From the NCBI RefSeq assembly GCF_026341825.1, contig NZ_JAPENY010000003.1, forward strand, positions 1,984,001 to 2,048,000: 64,000 bases of DNA, read 5' to 3'. Positions 46,953-54,377 of the stretch are shown in pieces (the stretch's first letter is position 1; each line of letters opens with the position of its first letter). The notes under the pieces were generated by a model, which made no database searches, was not told where the DNA came from, and saw only the letters and a list, made by a program, of their open reading frames with translations. The position numbers and the translations under genes are program-made. This stretch comes from Streptomyces sp. NBC_00620. GTDB lineage: Bacteria > Actinomycetota > Actinomycetes > Streptomycetales > Streptomycetaceae.

Positions 46953-48146
46953 TCAGTCGCGGCTGTCGTGGCCGTCATGGCCCTCGTGGCCGTCGTGGCC
47001 GTCGCTGGGTGCCCCGCCCATCATCCTCAGCATGTCCGTCCCGCCGGTCCGGAAGAAGCGCGCGATCAGTGTGGCCGCCAGTAGGAGGAAGGCGATGTTG
47101 AGCCAGGTCGTGTAGTTCCAGGTGATGCCCTCCATGGGGATCGTGGCGTCGGCCTGGTCGGGGACGAGGCCGAGGCCGCCGAAGACGAGTTCCACGATGT
47201 AGCCGGCGACGACCATCGCCACGTAGAACGTGCCGAGGAGGAAGAGCGTCATCCTCGCTCCGTAGTACTTCCGGTAGATGTTGAGGATCGGCAGGATCAG
47301 CAGGTCGGCGAAGATGAACGCGACCACGCCGCCGAAGCTGATGCCGCCCTGCCACAGCACGACGGCCAGCGGCACGTTGCCGATCGAGCAGACGAACGAG
47401 GCGATGGCGACGAGCGGGCCGATCAGCGGGCCCCAGAGCTTGGACGCCAGCGGGTGGCCCTCGAAGAAGAACGCGCTCCAGAAGGAGTCCGGCACCCATG
47501 CGGCGATCGCTCCCGCGATGAGCAGGCCGATGACGAGATCGCGCAGGATCGCGGCCCACTCCATGACGAAGACATGGGCGGTGGAGGTGAAGCCCTCTCC
47601 GGAGAACAGCCGCCGGCGGAACGAGCCCTCCTTCCGTACGGACATGTCCATCGCGGCGTGGCCCTCCATCGAACCCGCGAGGCCCCGTTCGGCCTGTTCG
47701 CCCGCCTCACGCAGCAGCTTGTCGCGCAGGAAGAGGCGGAAGAGCACCGCGAGGACCACGATCATGATCGGTCCCCCGATGAACTCCGCCGCGGTGAACT
47801 GCCAGCCCATCAGCAGGGCCAGGATCACGCCGAGTTCGACGACCAGGTTGGTCGAGGCGATCTCGAAGGCCATCGCGGCGGTGAAGTTCGCGCCCTTGCG
47901 GAACAGGGAACGCGCCAGCGCGACGGCGGCGTACGAGCACGACGACGAGGCCGCGCCGAGGCCTGCCGCCAGCGCGAGGGTCCGGGGCCGGTCGTCACCG
48001 AGCAGGCGGACGATCGTGGCCTTGCGCACCACCGCCTGGACGACGGCGGACAGGCCGAAGCCGAGGATCAGGGCCCAGGTGATCTCCCAGGTCATGGACC
48101 CGGTGATGGACAGGGCATGCAGTACGGCCTGCAGTGCGGCATCCAC
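46953..48146 (-). CDS. YraQ-type (DUF318) permease with His-rich tail
   Basis: A 397-residue membrane protein with about eight to ten helices. Two related halves include the GAASSSCSYAAVALARSLFR and CSIGNVPLAVVLWQGGISFG segments typical of the family, each with a cysteine. The C-terminus is a histidine-rich DGHDGHEGHDGHDSRD tail, suggesting metal binding. The frame extends to 48209; GTG 48146 with GGAAGG upstream is used. It lies 73 nt downstream of the DUF305 gene. Metal transport is inferred. Confidence 0.8.
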   Translation of the reverse strand: MDAALQAVLHALSITGSMTWEITWALILGFGLSAVVQAVVRKATIVRLLGDDRPRTLALAAGLGAASSSCSYAAVALARSLFRKGANFTAAMAFEIASTNLVVELGVILALLMGWQFTAAEFIGGPIMIVVLAVLFRLFLRDKLLREAGEQAERGLAGSMEGHAAMDMSVRKEGSFRRRLFSGEGFTSTAHVFVMEWAAILRDLVIGLLIAGAIAAWVPDSFWSAFFFEGHPLASKLWGPLIGPLVAIASFVCSIGNVPLAVVLWQGGISFGGVVAFIFADLLILPILNIYRKYYGARMTLFLLGTFYVAMVVAGYIVELVFGGLGLVPDQADATIPMEGITWNYTTWLNIAFLLLAATLIARFFRTGGTDMLRMMGGAPSDGHDGHEGHDGHDSRD

Positions 48147-48219
48147 GGGCTTGCCTTCCGGTGGAGGAGTGGGGGGCAGGGGTGGGCCTTCGCCGGGGCG
48201 AAGGCCCACCCCCAGTGGG

Positions 48220-48894
48220 TCAGAGCCGGTCGAGGATCTCGTTCATCCTCTCGATCTCGGCGGTCTGGGCCGTGACGACGGCCGTGGCGAGCTTCTTCGC
48301 GTCGGCGTTCTCGCCGTTCTTCTGCTCGTCCTTGGCCATGGTGATCGCACCCTGGTGGTGGCTGATCATGAGCTGGGCGAACTCCTTGTCGAAGTCCTTG
48401 CCCTTGGCTGCCTGGAGGTCGGTCATGTCCTGGTCGGACATCATCCCGGGCATCGCGGAGGATTCGCCCGAACCGTGATCCATGCCGGCCATGTCACCCG
48501 TCGACGACGAGGCCGAAGGCAGCGGCTTGCCCCAGGACTTCAGCCAGCCCTCCATCGTGTTGATCTCGGGGTCCTGGGCCTTCTCGATCGCGGCGGCCAG
48601 GTCCTTGATCTCCTGGTCGTCGGCGCGGCCGTCGGCGAGCTCGGCCATCTCGACGGCCTGCTGGTGGTGCGGGATCATCTGCTGCGCGAACATCACGTCC
48701 GCGTCATTGAAAGCGCTGTCCGGGGTGGCCGACGCCGAAGCACTGGCGGAGCCGTGGTTCATCCCGGGCATCGACGAGTCGTTGGACGTGGAACCGTCCG
48801 AGCCGCAGGCCGCCAGGGCCAGGGCGAGAACGGCGACGGTGCCGGCGGCCGCGAGAGTGCGGCGGCGGGCAGCGGAAGACGAAGAAGCGGACAT
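48220..48894 (-). CDS. DUF305 lipoprotein, probable copper binder
   Basis: A 224-residue exported lipoprotein (lipobox LALAACGS). It has two DUF305 halves, each with a histidine pair (QQMIPHHQQAVEMAE and QLMISHHQGAITMAK), and methionine/histidine-rich linkers (SSMPGMNHGS, MAGMDHGSGESSAMPGMMSD). DUF305 proteins are ferritin-like four-helix proteins, some binding copper. The frame extends to 49164; ATG 48894 begins the signal peptide. Confidence 0.87.
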   Translation of the reverse strand: MSASSSSAARRRTLAAAGTVAVLALALAACGSDGSTSNDSSMPGMNHGSASASASATPDSAFNDADVMFAQQMIPHHQQAVEMAELADGRADDQEIKDLAAAIEKAQDPEINTMEGWLKSWGKPLPSASSSTGDMAGMDHGSGESSAMPGMMSDQDMTDLQAAKGKDFDKEFAQLMISHHQGAITMAKDEQKNGENADAKKLATAVVTAQTAEIERMNEILDRL

Positions 48895-48994
48895 CACAGG
48901 GTTCTTTCCGGGTGGACGCGCCACACCGGTGGCGCGCGAAAGGGGCAGGTTCTCCTTGCCGGTCCGGCTCGGGGCCGGATCCGGTGGATGCCTG

Positions 48995-49429
48995 TCACGT
49001 CCGCGCGACGCACACCTGAAGCAGGAAACCTCTGCCGCCGGCCGGCGGTCCCCGCCGTGCCGGCCCCCACATCGCCGACGGACACCCGGCGAGCCCCCAC
49101 ACGACCAGGCCCACCAGGCCCAGCCCGGCGAGCAGCCCGCTCGCGGGCAGCGGCAACCGGTCACGGGCGGGAGTGGACACGCACAGCTCGCCGCTCATCG
49201 CGGCCATGGCGGTCGTGAGGGAGACGGCGGGGACGCCGGCCTGCTCACCCTGCGCGGCCGTGTGGCCCGAATGCGCGGGCATGCTCACGGGCGCCGGCAT
49301 GACGCCCTCGCCGTGACAGCCGCCACCGGCGTTCACCGGCGCCCCGTGCATGAGGAACAGCCCGAAGAGGACAGCACACAGCGCGAGCAGCCGGGGAACT
49401 CCCGGCCCACACGTCAGCCTGCGGTCCAC
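48995..49429 (-). CDS. DUF6153-like membrane protein
   Basis: A 144-residue protein with an N-terminal helix (LLALCAVLFGLFLMHGAP), a His/Met/Cys-bearing loop (GGGCHGEGVMPAPVSMPAHS) and a C-terminal helix. Small proteins of this type often precede DUF305 genes in Streptomyces. It is the first of three minus-strand genes with metal-ligand-rich segments. No biochemical function is known. Confidence 0.55.
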   Translation of the reverse strand: MDRRLTCGPGVPRLLALCAVLFGLFLMHGAPVNAGGGCHGEGVMPAPVSMPAHSGHTAAQGEQAGVPAVSLTTAMAAMSGELCVSTPARDRLPLPASGLLAGLGLVGLVVWGLAGCPSAMWGPARRGPPAGGRGFLLQVCVART

Positions 49430-49520
49430 TCTGCCTCGCGCTCCCTCAGTCGGTCGTGCGCGTTCTACGGTGCGGGCACGACGATACCCCCACCGGGTGT
49501 CTCGGCTCTTGCGCGTCCGG

Positions 49521-50444
49521 TTACGCGAGCTGCGACTGAACCTGCGCCGCGATCAGGTCGAGGTGGTCCAGATCGTCGAGGTCGAGGATCTGGAGGTAGA
49601 TCCGCTGGGAGCCGATCGCGGCGTACTGGCCGATCTTCTCGACGACCTCGTCCGGGGAACCTGCCAGGCCGTTGGCCTTCAGGTCGTCGACATCGCGGCC
49701 GATCGCGGCGGCGCGGCGGGCCACCTCGGCGTCGTCCTTGCCGACGCAGGCCACGAGCGCGTTGGAGTACGTGATGTCTGCTGCCTTGCGGCCGGCCTGC
49801 TCCGCCGCGGCACGCACCCGGCCGAACTGGCGCTCGCTGTCCTCGATCGAGGCGAACGGGATGTTGAACTCGTCGGCGTACTGCGCGGCGAGCCGGGGGG
49901 TGCGGGTCGCGCCGTGGCCGCCGATGAGGACGGGCACCTTCGCCTGGGCGGGCTTGGGCAGAGCGGGCGAGTCGGTGAGGTCGTAGTAGGTGCCGTGGTG
50001 GCTGAAGGTCTTGCCGACCTCGGTCGCCCACAGCCCGGTGACGATCGCCAGCTGCTCCTCAAGTCGCGCGAACTTCTCCTTCGGGAACGGGATGCCGTAC
50101 GCCTTGTGCTCCTCCTCGAACCAGCCCGCGCCCAGGCCCAGTTCGACGCGGCCGCCGGACATCTGGTCGACCTGTGCGACCTGGATCGCGAGGACGCCGG
50201 GCAGGCGGAAGGTGCCGGCGGTCATCAGCGTGCCGAGCCGGATGCGCTTGGTCTCGCGGGCGAGCCCGGCGAGGGTGATCCAGGCATCGGTCGGGCCCGG
50301 GAGGCCGTCGGCCGAGCCCATGCTGAGGTAGTGGTCGGAACGGAAGAAGGCGTCGAAGCCGAGGTCTTCGGTGGCCTTGGCGACAGCGAGAAGGGTGTCG
50401 TAGGTGGCGCCCTGCTGGGGCTCGGTGAAGATTCGAAGATCCAT
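49521..50444 (-). CDS. LLM-class F420-dependent oxidoreductase
   Basis: A 307-residue luciferase-like TIM-barrel enzyme: DLRIFTEPQQGATYDTLLAV, DAFFRSDHYLSMG, and the GRVELGLGAGWFEEEHKAYG segment typical of F420-binding members. The frame extends to 50498; ATG 50444 with GGAGG immediately upstream is used. It is monocistronic, and its substrate cannot be inferred. Confidence 0.88.
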   Translation of the reverse strand: MDLRIFTEPQQGATYDTLLAVAKATEDLGFDAFFRSDHYLSMGSADGLPGPTDAWITLAGLARETKRIRLGTLMTAGTFRLPGVLAIQVAQVDQMSGGRVELGLGAGWFEEEHKAYGIPFPKEKFARLEEQLAIVTGLWATEVGKTFSHHGTYYDLTDSPALPKPAQAKVPVLIGGHGATRTPRLAAQYADEFNIPFASIEDSERQFGRVRAAAEQAGRKAADITYSNALVACVGKDDAEVARRAAAIGRDVDDLKANGLAGSPDEVVEKIGQYAAIGSQRIYLQILDLDDLDHLDLIAAQVQSQLA

Positions 50445-50681
50445 GCCTCCATCCTGCACGGTCGTGTGCCGGTCAACCCCACCGGTCCCGCCGGTCACTC
50501 CCGTCCCCGGTCGGGTGAAAATCCGTCAACCCCGCGTGTGCTGCGGGTTCGCGCCAGTGACCCCGCTCGGCGGTGATCGTTGGCTCGGGCGGAGCCGGAC
50601 CGCCCGGCGCCCGTCGCCGGCGGTCGCCGGGGCGTCACCCGCATCGGTCCCGCTCAGGGGCCAAGGGCCGAGGAGGCCGTC

Positions 50682-50846
50682 ATGTCCCAAGACGCAGTTC
50701 CGCAGCAGGTGGTATCTGCACAGCCGAAGGGGCTGCTTCAGCAGATGGAAGAGCTCATGGCGTCGCTCAACGCGGACCTGTCCCAGTTGGACGCGGACCT
50801 CTCGGGCACCCGGCCCGCCCTCACGGACGAGCCCGACCACGCCTGA
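50682..50846 (+). CDS. Small acidic hypothetical protein
   Basis: A 54-residue protein (MSQDAVPQQVVSAQPKGLLQ) with GAGGAGG before ATG 50682; an upstream in-frame GTG-type extension to 50580 lacks such a site. The middle, LLQQMEELMASLNADLSQLD, should form an amphipathic acidic helix. No family was recognised. It lies between minus-strand genes and has its own direction. Confidence 0.5.
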   Translation: MSQDAVPQQVVSAQPKGLLQQMEELMASLNADLSQLDADLSGTRPALTDEPDHA

Positions 50847-50905
50847 AGCCTGCTGCTGCCCGCGGCGGCGGGGGCACGGCCTCTCTTGTTAGAACCCGAG
50901 ACGCG

Positions 50906-51388
50906 TCACCCCGCCGCCGAGTCCCGCTCACGCTCCAGGACCATCCGGTCCCGCACCGCCAGCCGTCTCAGCATCTCCAGCACCCGGTCCCGGGACTCGT
51001 CCGCCGCGTCGATGGCCTCCATGCACTGCCAGTAGGTCCCGTGGTCGTCCGCCGCGCAGGCTATGCCGACGAGGGCTATGCCGACCTCGCCGAGGAGACC
51101 GCCGAGGCAGAGGAGCGCCTCGCGGGCGTCGCCCAACTCGGTGAGCTGGGCGGCCCGTAAGGCGCCGACGTCGAGGACGGGAGCCCCGAGGACACCGCAG
51201 CCCCGTCCCGCAAGCTCGGTCAGACCGAGGGCCTCGCCCCGGAGTTCAGGGGGGCCGGAGACGGCGAAACGGCTGCCGATCGCCTGAGCCAGGGAGTGCG
51301 CCTGCCACGCCTCCTCCATCACCTCCGGGGACTCTCCCGTCTCCGCCAGCGCACGCCTGCTCGCCACAATGAGACGCACCGCATCCAT
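50906..51388 (-). CDS. DUF6099-like protein
   Basis: A 160-residue, mostly alpha-helical soluble protein beginning MDAVRLIVASRRALAETGES. It resembles a Streptomyces-specific family that I recall as DUF6099. Residues 108-118 (VGIACAADDHG) carry the only notable cluster of polar residues. No function can be proposed. Confidence 0.5.
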   Translation of the reverse strand: MDAVRLIVASRRALAETGESPEVMEEAWQAHSLAQAIGSRFAVSGPPELRGEALGLTELAGRGCGVLGAPVLDVGALRAAQLTELGDAREALLCLGGLLGEVGIALVGIACAADDHGTYWQCMEAIDAADESRDRVLEMLRRLAVRDRMVLERERDSAAG

Positions 51389-51569
51389 GCGCTGCCCCCG
51401 TCTGTCCCGACGCGCTCAACACACGTCCGCCCGAACTCCGCCGTCCACTACCCAGAGTGAGGGAGCCCGGGACGAAAAGCCAGAGGAAGCCTGAAATCGG
51501 TGGACACGGAGTTGAGTGTGGACAACTCGACAACTCCGGAGAGTGACAGACTGCCGAATCCGCCCGCTG

Positions 51570-51902
51570 TCACGACTCCTCCGGCGCCGGAAACCTCCGC
51601 TCGTTCCGGTCGATCTTCGCGTCGAGCGCGGCGAGCGGGTCGATGCCGAGCACCTCGCAGAGCTGGAGCAGATAGGCCAGGACGTCCGCGACCTCGTCGG
51701 TGACACGGTGGGCGGTGTCCGCGTCGTCCATCACCCGGGCCGACTGCTCCGGCGTCAACCACTGGAAGATCTCGACCAGTTCGGACGCCTCCACGCTCAG
51801 CGCGGCGACGAGGTTCTTGGGGGTGTGGTAGGGCCCCCAGTTCCGCGCGGCCGCGAACTCGGCAAGGCGGCGCTGCAGCTTCGCTACGTCCAGTTCGGTC
51901 AC
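51570..51902 (-). CDS. MazG-like nucleotide pyrophosphohydrolase
   Basis: A 110-residue all-alpha NTP pyrophosphatase of the RS21-C6/dCTPase type. The metal-binding acidic pattern VEASELVEIFQW and VTDEVADVLAYLL is intact, and the N-terminal FAAARNWGPYHTPKNL fits the family. It probably sanitises non-canonical (d)NTPs. The start is a GTG at 51902 lying inside a 20-bp repeat, and no strong ribosome site precedes it. Confidence 0.85.
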   Translation of the reverse strand: MTELDVAKLQRRLAEFAAARNWGPYHTPKNLVAALSVEASELVEIFQWLTPEQSARVMDDADTAHRVTDEVADVLAYLLQLCEVLGIDPLAALDAKIDRNERRFPAPEES

Positions 51903-51974
51903 GGCTCACGTCCAGTCTCTGTCACGGCTCACGCCCCAGCCCTGCCGCCCCACTCACGGCTCACGTCCAGTCTC
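51900..51974. repeat. Duplicated start region of the MazG-like gene
   Basis: A 20-bp sequence beginning CACGGCTCACG is present identically at 51900-51919 and 51955-51974, with its first 11 bp a third time at 51923-51933. The first copy contains the start codon and immediate 5' leader of the MazG-like gene. Confidence 0.85.
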
Positions 51975-51988
51975 CGTCAAGGCCAAGG

Positions 51989-53140
51989 TCAAAGATCCAC
52001 CACCCTCACACCCGGCACCCCGCAGGCCCAGGAAGCGTCACTCACGGCGCCGACCAGCCGGATGTGCCCGCGTTCGCACATCCGCGCCGCCAGCCGCACC
52101 AGCTCCCCCGTCTGCCGGGCGTCCAGACAGCGGTCGAGACCGTCGGTCAGAACGGTCAGCGTCTGGAGCGCGGCGGGCACCTCTCCCGCCTGGTCGACCG
52201 CCAGCACGCCCGGTCCGGTGAGCAGCACCAGGGCCAGCGCCAGATACCTCAACTCGCCGTCCCCGAGCAGCCCCAGTTCCGTACGAACGCCGTCGCCGCG
52301 GTCGAGGAACCCTCGGATCGTGCCGTCGCGCAGGGTCTCGCCCAGGACGTCCATGACCGGGCCGGCGCATCCGGCCCCGACCGCGCCGACCAGGAGCGCA
52401 TGCCGCCGGGCGCACTCCGCCCGCGTACGCCACAGCACTTCGGCGATGTTGTCGCAGCCCCGCAGCAGCAGGCCGGAGCCGACCGGGACAGGGGCGCGCA
52501 TCCGGCGGGGGCTCGGGTCGCAGGCGTAGACGGACCGCAGGGCGAGCACCATCTGCTCGGCGGCGGCGAGGACTTGGCGCTCCCCGTCGGTCCTGCCCGC
52601 GACGCGCAGCGGCAGGAGCGCGGTGCCGAGGCGGTCGTCGGGGAGGGGGCCGCGGGTCACCGCGGACGTGCCTCCGGTGTGCCAGGCGGCCTGGACGACG
52701 GGGCGCCCCGGATCCCGTAACGCCGTCTCCAGCAGGGTCACGCCGCCCGCTGTCAACCGCTCGCCCACGATGCGCAGTTCGGGCTCGGCCTGTACGGCGA
52801 CGTCAAGGCGTACGGGGCCTTCGGGACCGTCGACCGTGCAGCCGATGCGGAAGCCGCGGCGCCGCTGGGCGTCGGGCCGGGCCCGTTCGGGCACGCAGGT
52901 GACCGGGTCCGGGAACACCTCTTCCAGCTCGGCGCCGCTGCCCAGCCGTGCCAGTGCCTCGTACGCCCGCAGGGCACTGGTCTTGCCGCTGCCGCTCGGC
53001 CCCGCGATGAGGGTGAGCGGTCCCAGCGGGAACCGGACGCGCCGGTGCGTGGCGAAAGCGGCGAGCCGCAGTTCGGTGACGCCCGGGCGGTCGGGGCGCG
53101 CCTCCGCCGCCGCGGGGGCCTCCAGGGATGACATGGTCAT
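51989..53140 (-). CDS. AAA/RecF-like ATP-binding protein
   Basis: A 383-residue ATPase with Walker A GPSGSGKTSALRAYEAL at about residue 48, a signature-like LGDGELRYLALALVLL and Walker B GVLAVDQAGEVPAALQ, as in the AAA_21 group related to SMC/RecF. The usual Walker B glutamate position is occupied by glutamine (DQ), so hydrolysis may be slow. It is upstream of the MazG-like gene on the same strand. Partner and role are unknown. Confidence 0.75.
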   Translation of the reverse strand: MTMSSLEAPAAAEARPDRPGVTELRLAAFATHRRVRFPLGPLTLIAGPSGSGKTSALRAYEALARLGSGAELEEVFPDPVTCVPERARPDAQRRRGFRIGCTVDGPEGPVRLDVAVQAEPELRIVGERLTAGGVTLLETALRDPGRPVVQAAWHTGGTSAVTRGPLPDDRLGTALLPLRVAGRTDGERQVLAAAEQMVLALRSVYACDPSPRRMRAPVPVGSGLLLRGCDNIAEVLWRTRAECARRHALLVGAVGAGCAGPVMDVLGETLRDGTIRGFLDRGDGVRTELGLLGDGELRYLALALVLLTGPGVLAVDQAGEVPAALQTLTVLTDGLDRCLDARQTGELVRLAARMCERGHIRLVGAVSDASWACGVPGVRVVDL

Positions 53141-53215
53141 ATCCGGACGTTAGGCCTCCGCCGACAGGCGAACCGTTCCGCCTAGGTGACCTTCCTACGA
53201 TCGAGGGACGGACGG

Positions 53216-53290
53216 GCGACGGACCGCAGGATTTCAGCGGGCGACGGACCGCAGGGTTTCAGCGGTCGGTGGACCACTGGGTGTCAGCGG
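53216..53290. repeat. Three tandem 25-bp units before the SepF-like gene end
   Basis: Units at 53216-53240 and 53241-53265 match at 24 of 25 positions and the third at 53266-53290 at 19 of 25 to the second; each ends CAGCGG. They fill most of the gap between the RecF-like ATPase start (53140) and the SepF-like stop (53305). Confidence 0.9.
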
Positions 53291-53304
53291 CCGACGCCCC
53301 CGCA

Positions 53305-53694
53305 TCACCCTCCAGGAGCCCCCGCCCCCTCCATCAGCCCGCTCACCTCGGTCCCCGGCGGTGTCAGCAGGAACACGTTCCGGTCGACGCGGTGCATGCC
53401 GCTCGCCCGCCCGAAGACCACGCCTGTACTGAAGTCAAGGACCCGCTTGGCGACGTCGGTCTCCGCGGCGGTCAGGTCGAGGAGGACGGGTATTCCCGCC
53501 ATCAGTGTCTCGGCGACCTCGCGGGCGTCCGCGAACACGTTGATCCGCAGGACCACGAAGCGGCGGCGCGCCTCCGTTGGGGCCTCGGGTATCGACCGGT
53601 GGTCGACCGCCGAGGGCCAGGCGTCCCGGCCTCGCAACGGAACGACCTGGGCGAGCCCCTCCCACTGTTCGTCGGTGGCGTCGTGACTGTTCAC
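53305..53694 (-). CDS. sflB: SepF-like cell division protein
   Basis: A 129-residue protein whose C-terminal two-thirds is a SepF domain (FVVLRINVFADAREVAETLM, GIPVLLDLTAAETDVAKRVL, VDRNVFLLTPPGTEVSG). It lacks the long N-terminal membrane-targeting helix and linker of the main SepF, as in the Streptomyces SepF-like proteins SflA and SflB; sflB is assigned from remembered synteny. The frame extends to 53739; GTG 53694 is used. It probably modulates FtsZ ring placement. Confidence 0.8.
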   Translation of the reverse strand: MNSHDATDEQWEGLAQVVPLRGRDAWPSAVDHRSIPEAPTEARRRFVVLRINVFADAREVAETLMAGIPVLLDLTAAETDVAKRVLDFSTGVVFGRASGMHRVDRNVFLLTPPGTEVSGLMEGAGAPGG

Positions 53695-53869
53695 CGCTCC
53701 ACCCCGTCCTGGCTCGCACTGGTTGTCTGCACCGGGCAATTCTTACGCATGGTCACCCGTTCGGCCCAACAGCGACACGGTCCGCGACACGTTCGCAGGC
53801 GCCGACGCGGTGACGATGCGGACATAATTAGCCAAAACCAGCACCCCTCAGCAATCGAGGCCTTCTCCC

Positions 53870-54289
53870 ATGAGTCTGAGCATCCGCAACCAACTCCCCG
53901 GCACTGTCGCCTCCGTCACCCCGGGTGAGGTGATGGCGACGGTGAAGATCCGTCTCGACGGCGGTCAGGACCTCACCGCGGCCGTCACCCTGGAGGCCGT
54001 CGAGGACCTGGGCCTGACCACGGGCTCCGCGGTCCGCGCACTGATCAAGTCGACGGAGGTGTCCCTGGCCACCGGCCCGGTGAACGGGGTCAGCATCCGC
54101 AACCAGCTCCCCGGCACGGTCACCGACGTCGCCACCGGCGGCGCCATGGCCCGCGTCAAGGTCGACGTGGCGGGCGCCGAGCTCACCTCCGCGATCACCA
54201 AGGACGCGGTCACCGAACTCGGCCTGGCCACCGGCTCCCCGGTCGTCGCACTCATCAAGGCCACCGAGGTGTCACTCTCCAACGCCTGA
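53870..54289 (+). CDS. Di-Mop (tandem TOBE) molybdate-binding protein
   Basis: A 139-residue cytoplasmic protein made of two Mop domains repeated in tandem, each starting SIRNQLPGTV and ending in an ALIK(S/A)TEVSL stretch (residues 3-66 and 73-137). Such molbindins store or buffer molybdate. It is monocistronic. An AT-rich segment ACATAATTAGCCAAAACC (53823-53840) directly upstream is a likely promoter region. No molybdate transporter is next to it. Confidence 0.9.
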   Translation: MSLSIRNQLPGTVASVTPGEVMATVKIRLDGGQDLTAAVTLEAVEDLGLTTGSAVRALIKSTEVSLATGPVNGVSIRNQLPGTVTDVATGGAMARVKVDVAGAELTSAITKDAVTELGLATGSPVVALIKATEVSLSNA

Positions 54290-54377
54290 CGGGCAGCCGC
54301 CCCTCTTACCCGCCTCACACCGGACTCTTCACCTCCGCCCGTACGCCGCTCACCTGCGCGAATTAACGTCCCGAGCC

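Noticed and set aside
50682..50846. The small acidic protein as a RiPP precursor
   Set aside because: No modifying enzyme, protease or exporter gene lies nearby and the C-terminus lacks a Ser/Thr/Cys-rich core.
53216..53290. Tandem 25-bp units as a CRISPR array
   Set aside because: The units abut directly without spacers and no cas genes are present.
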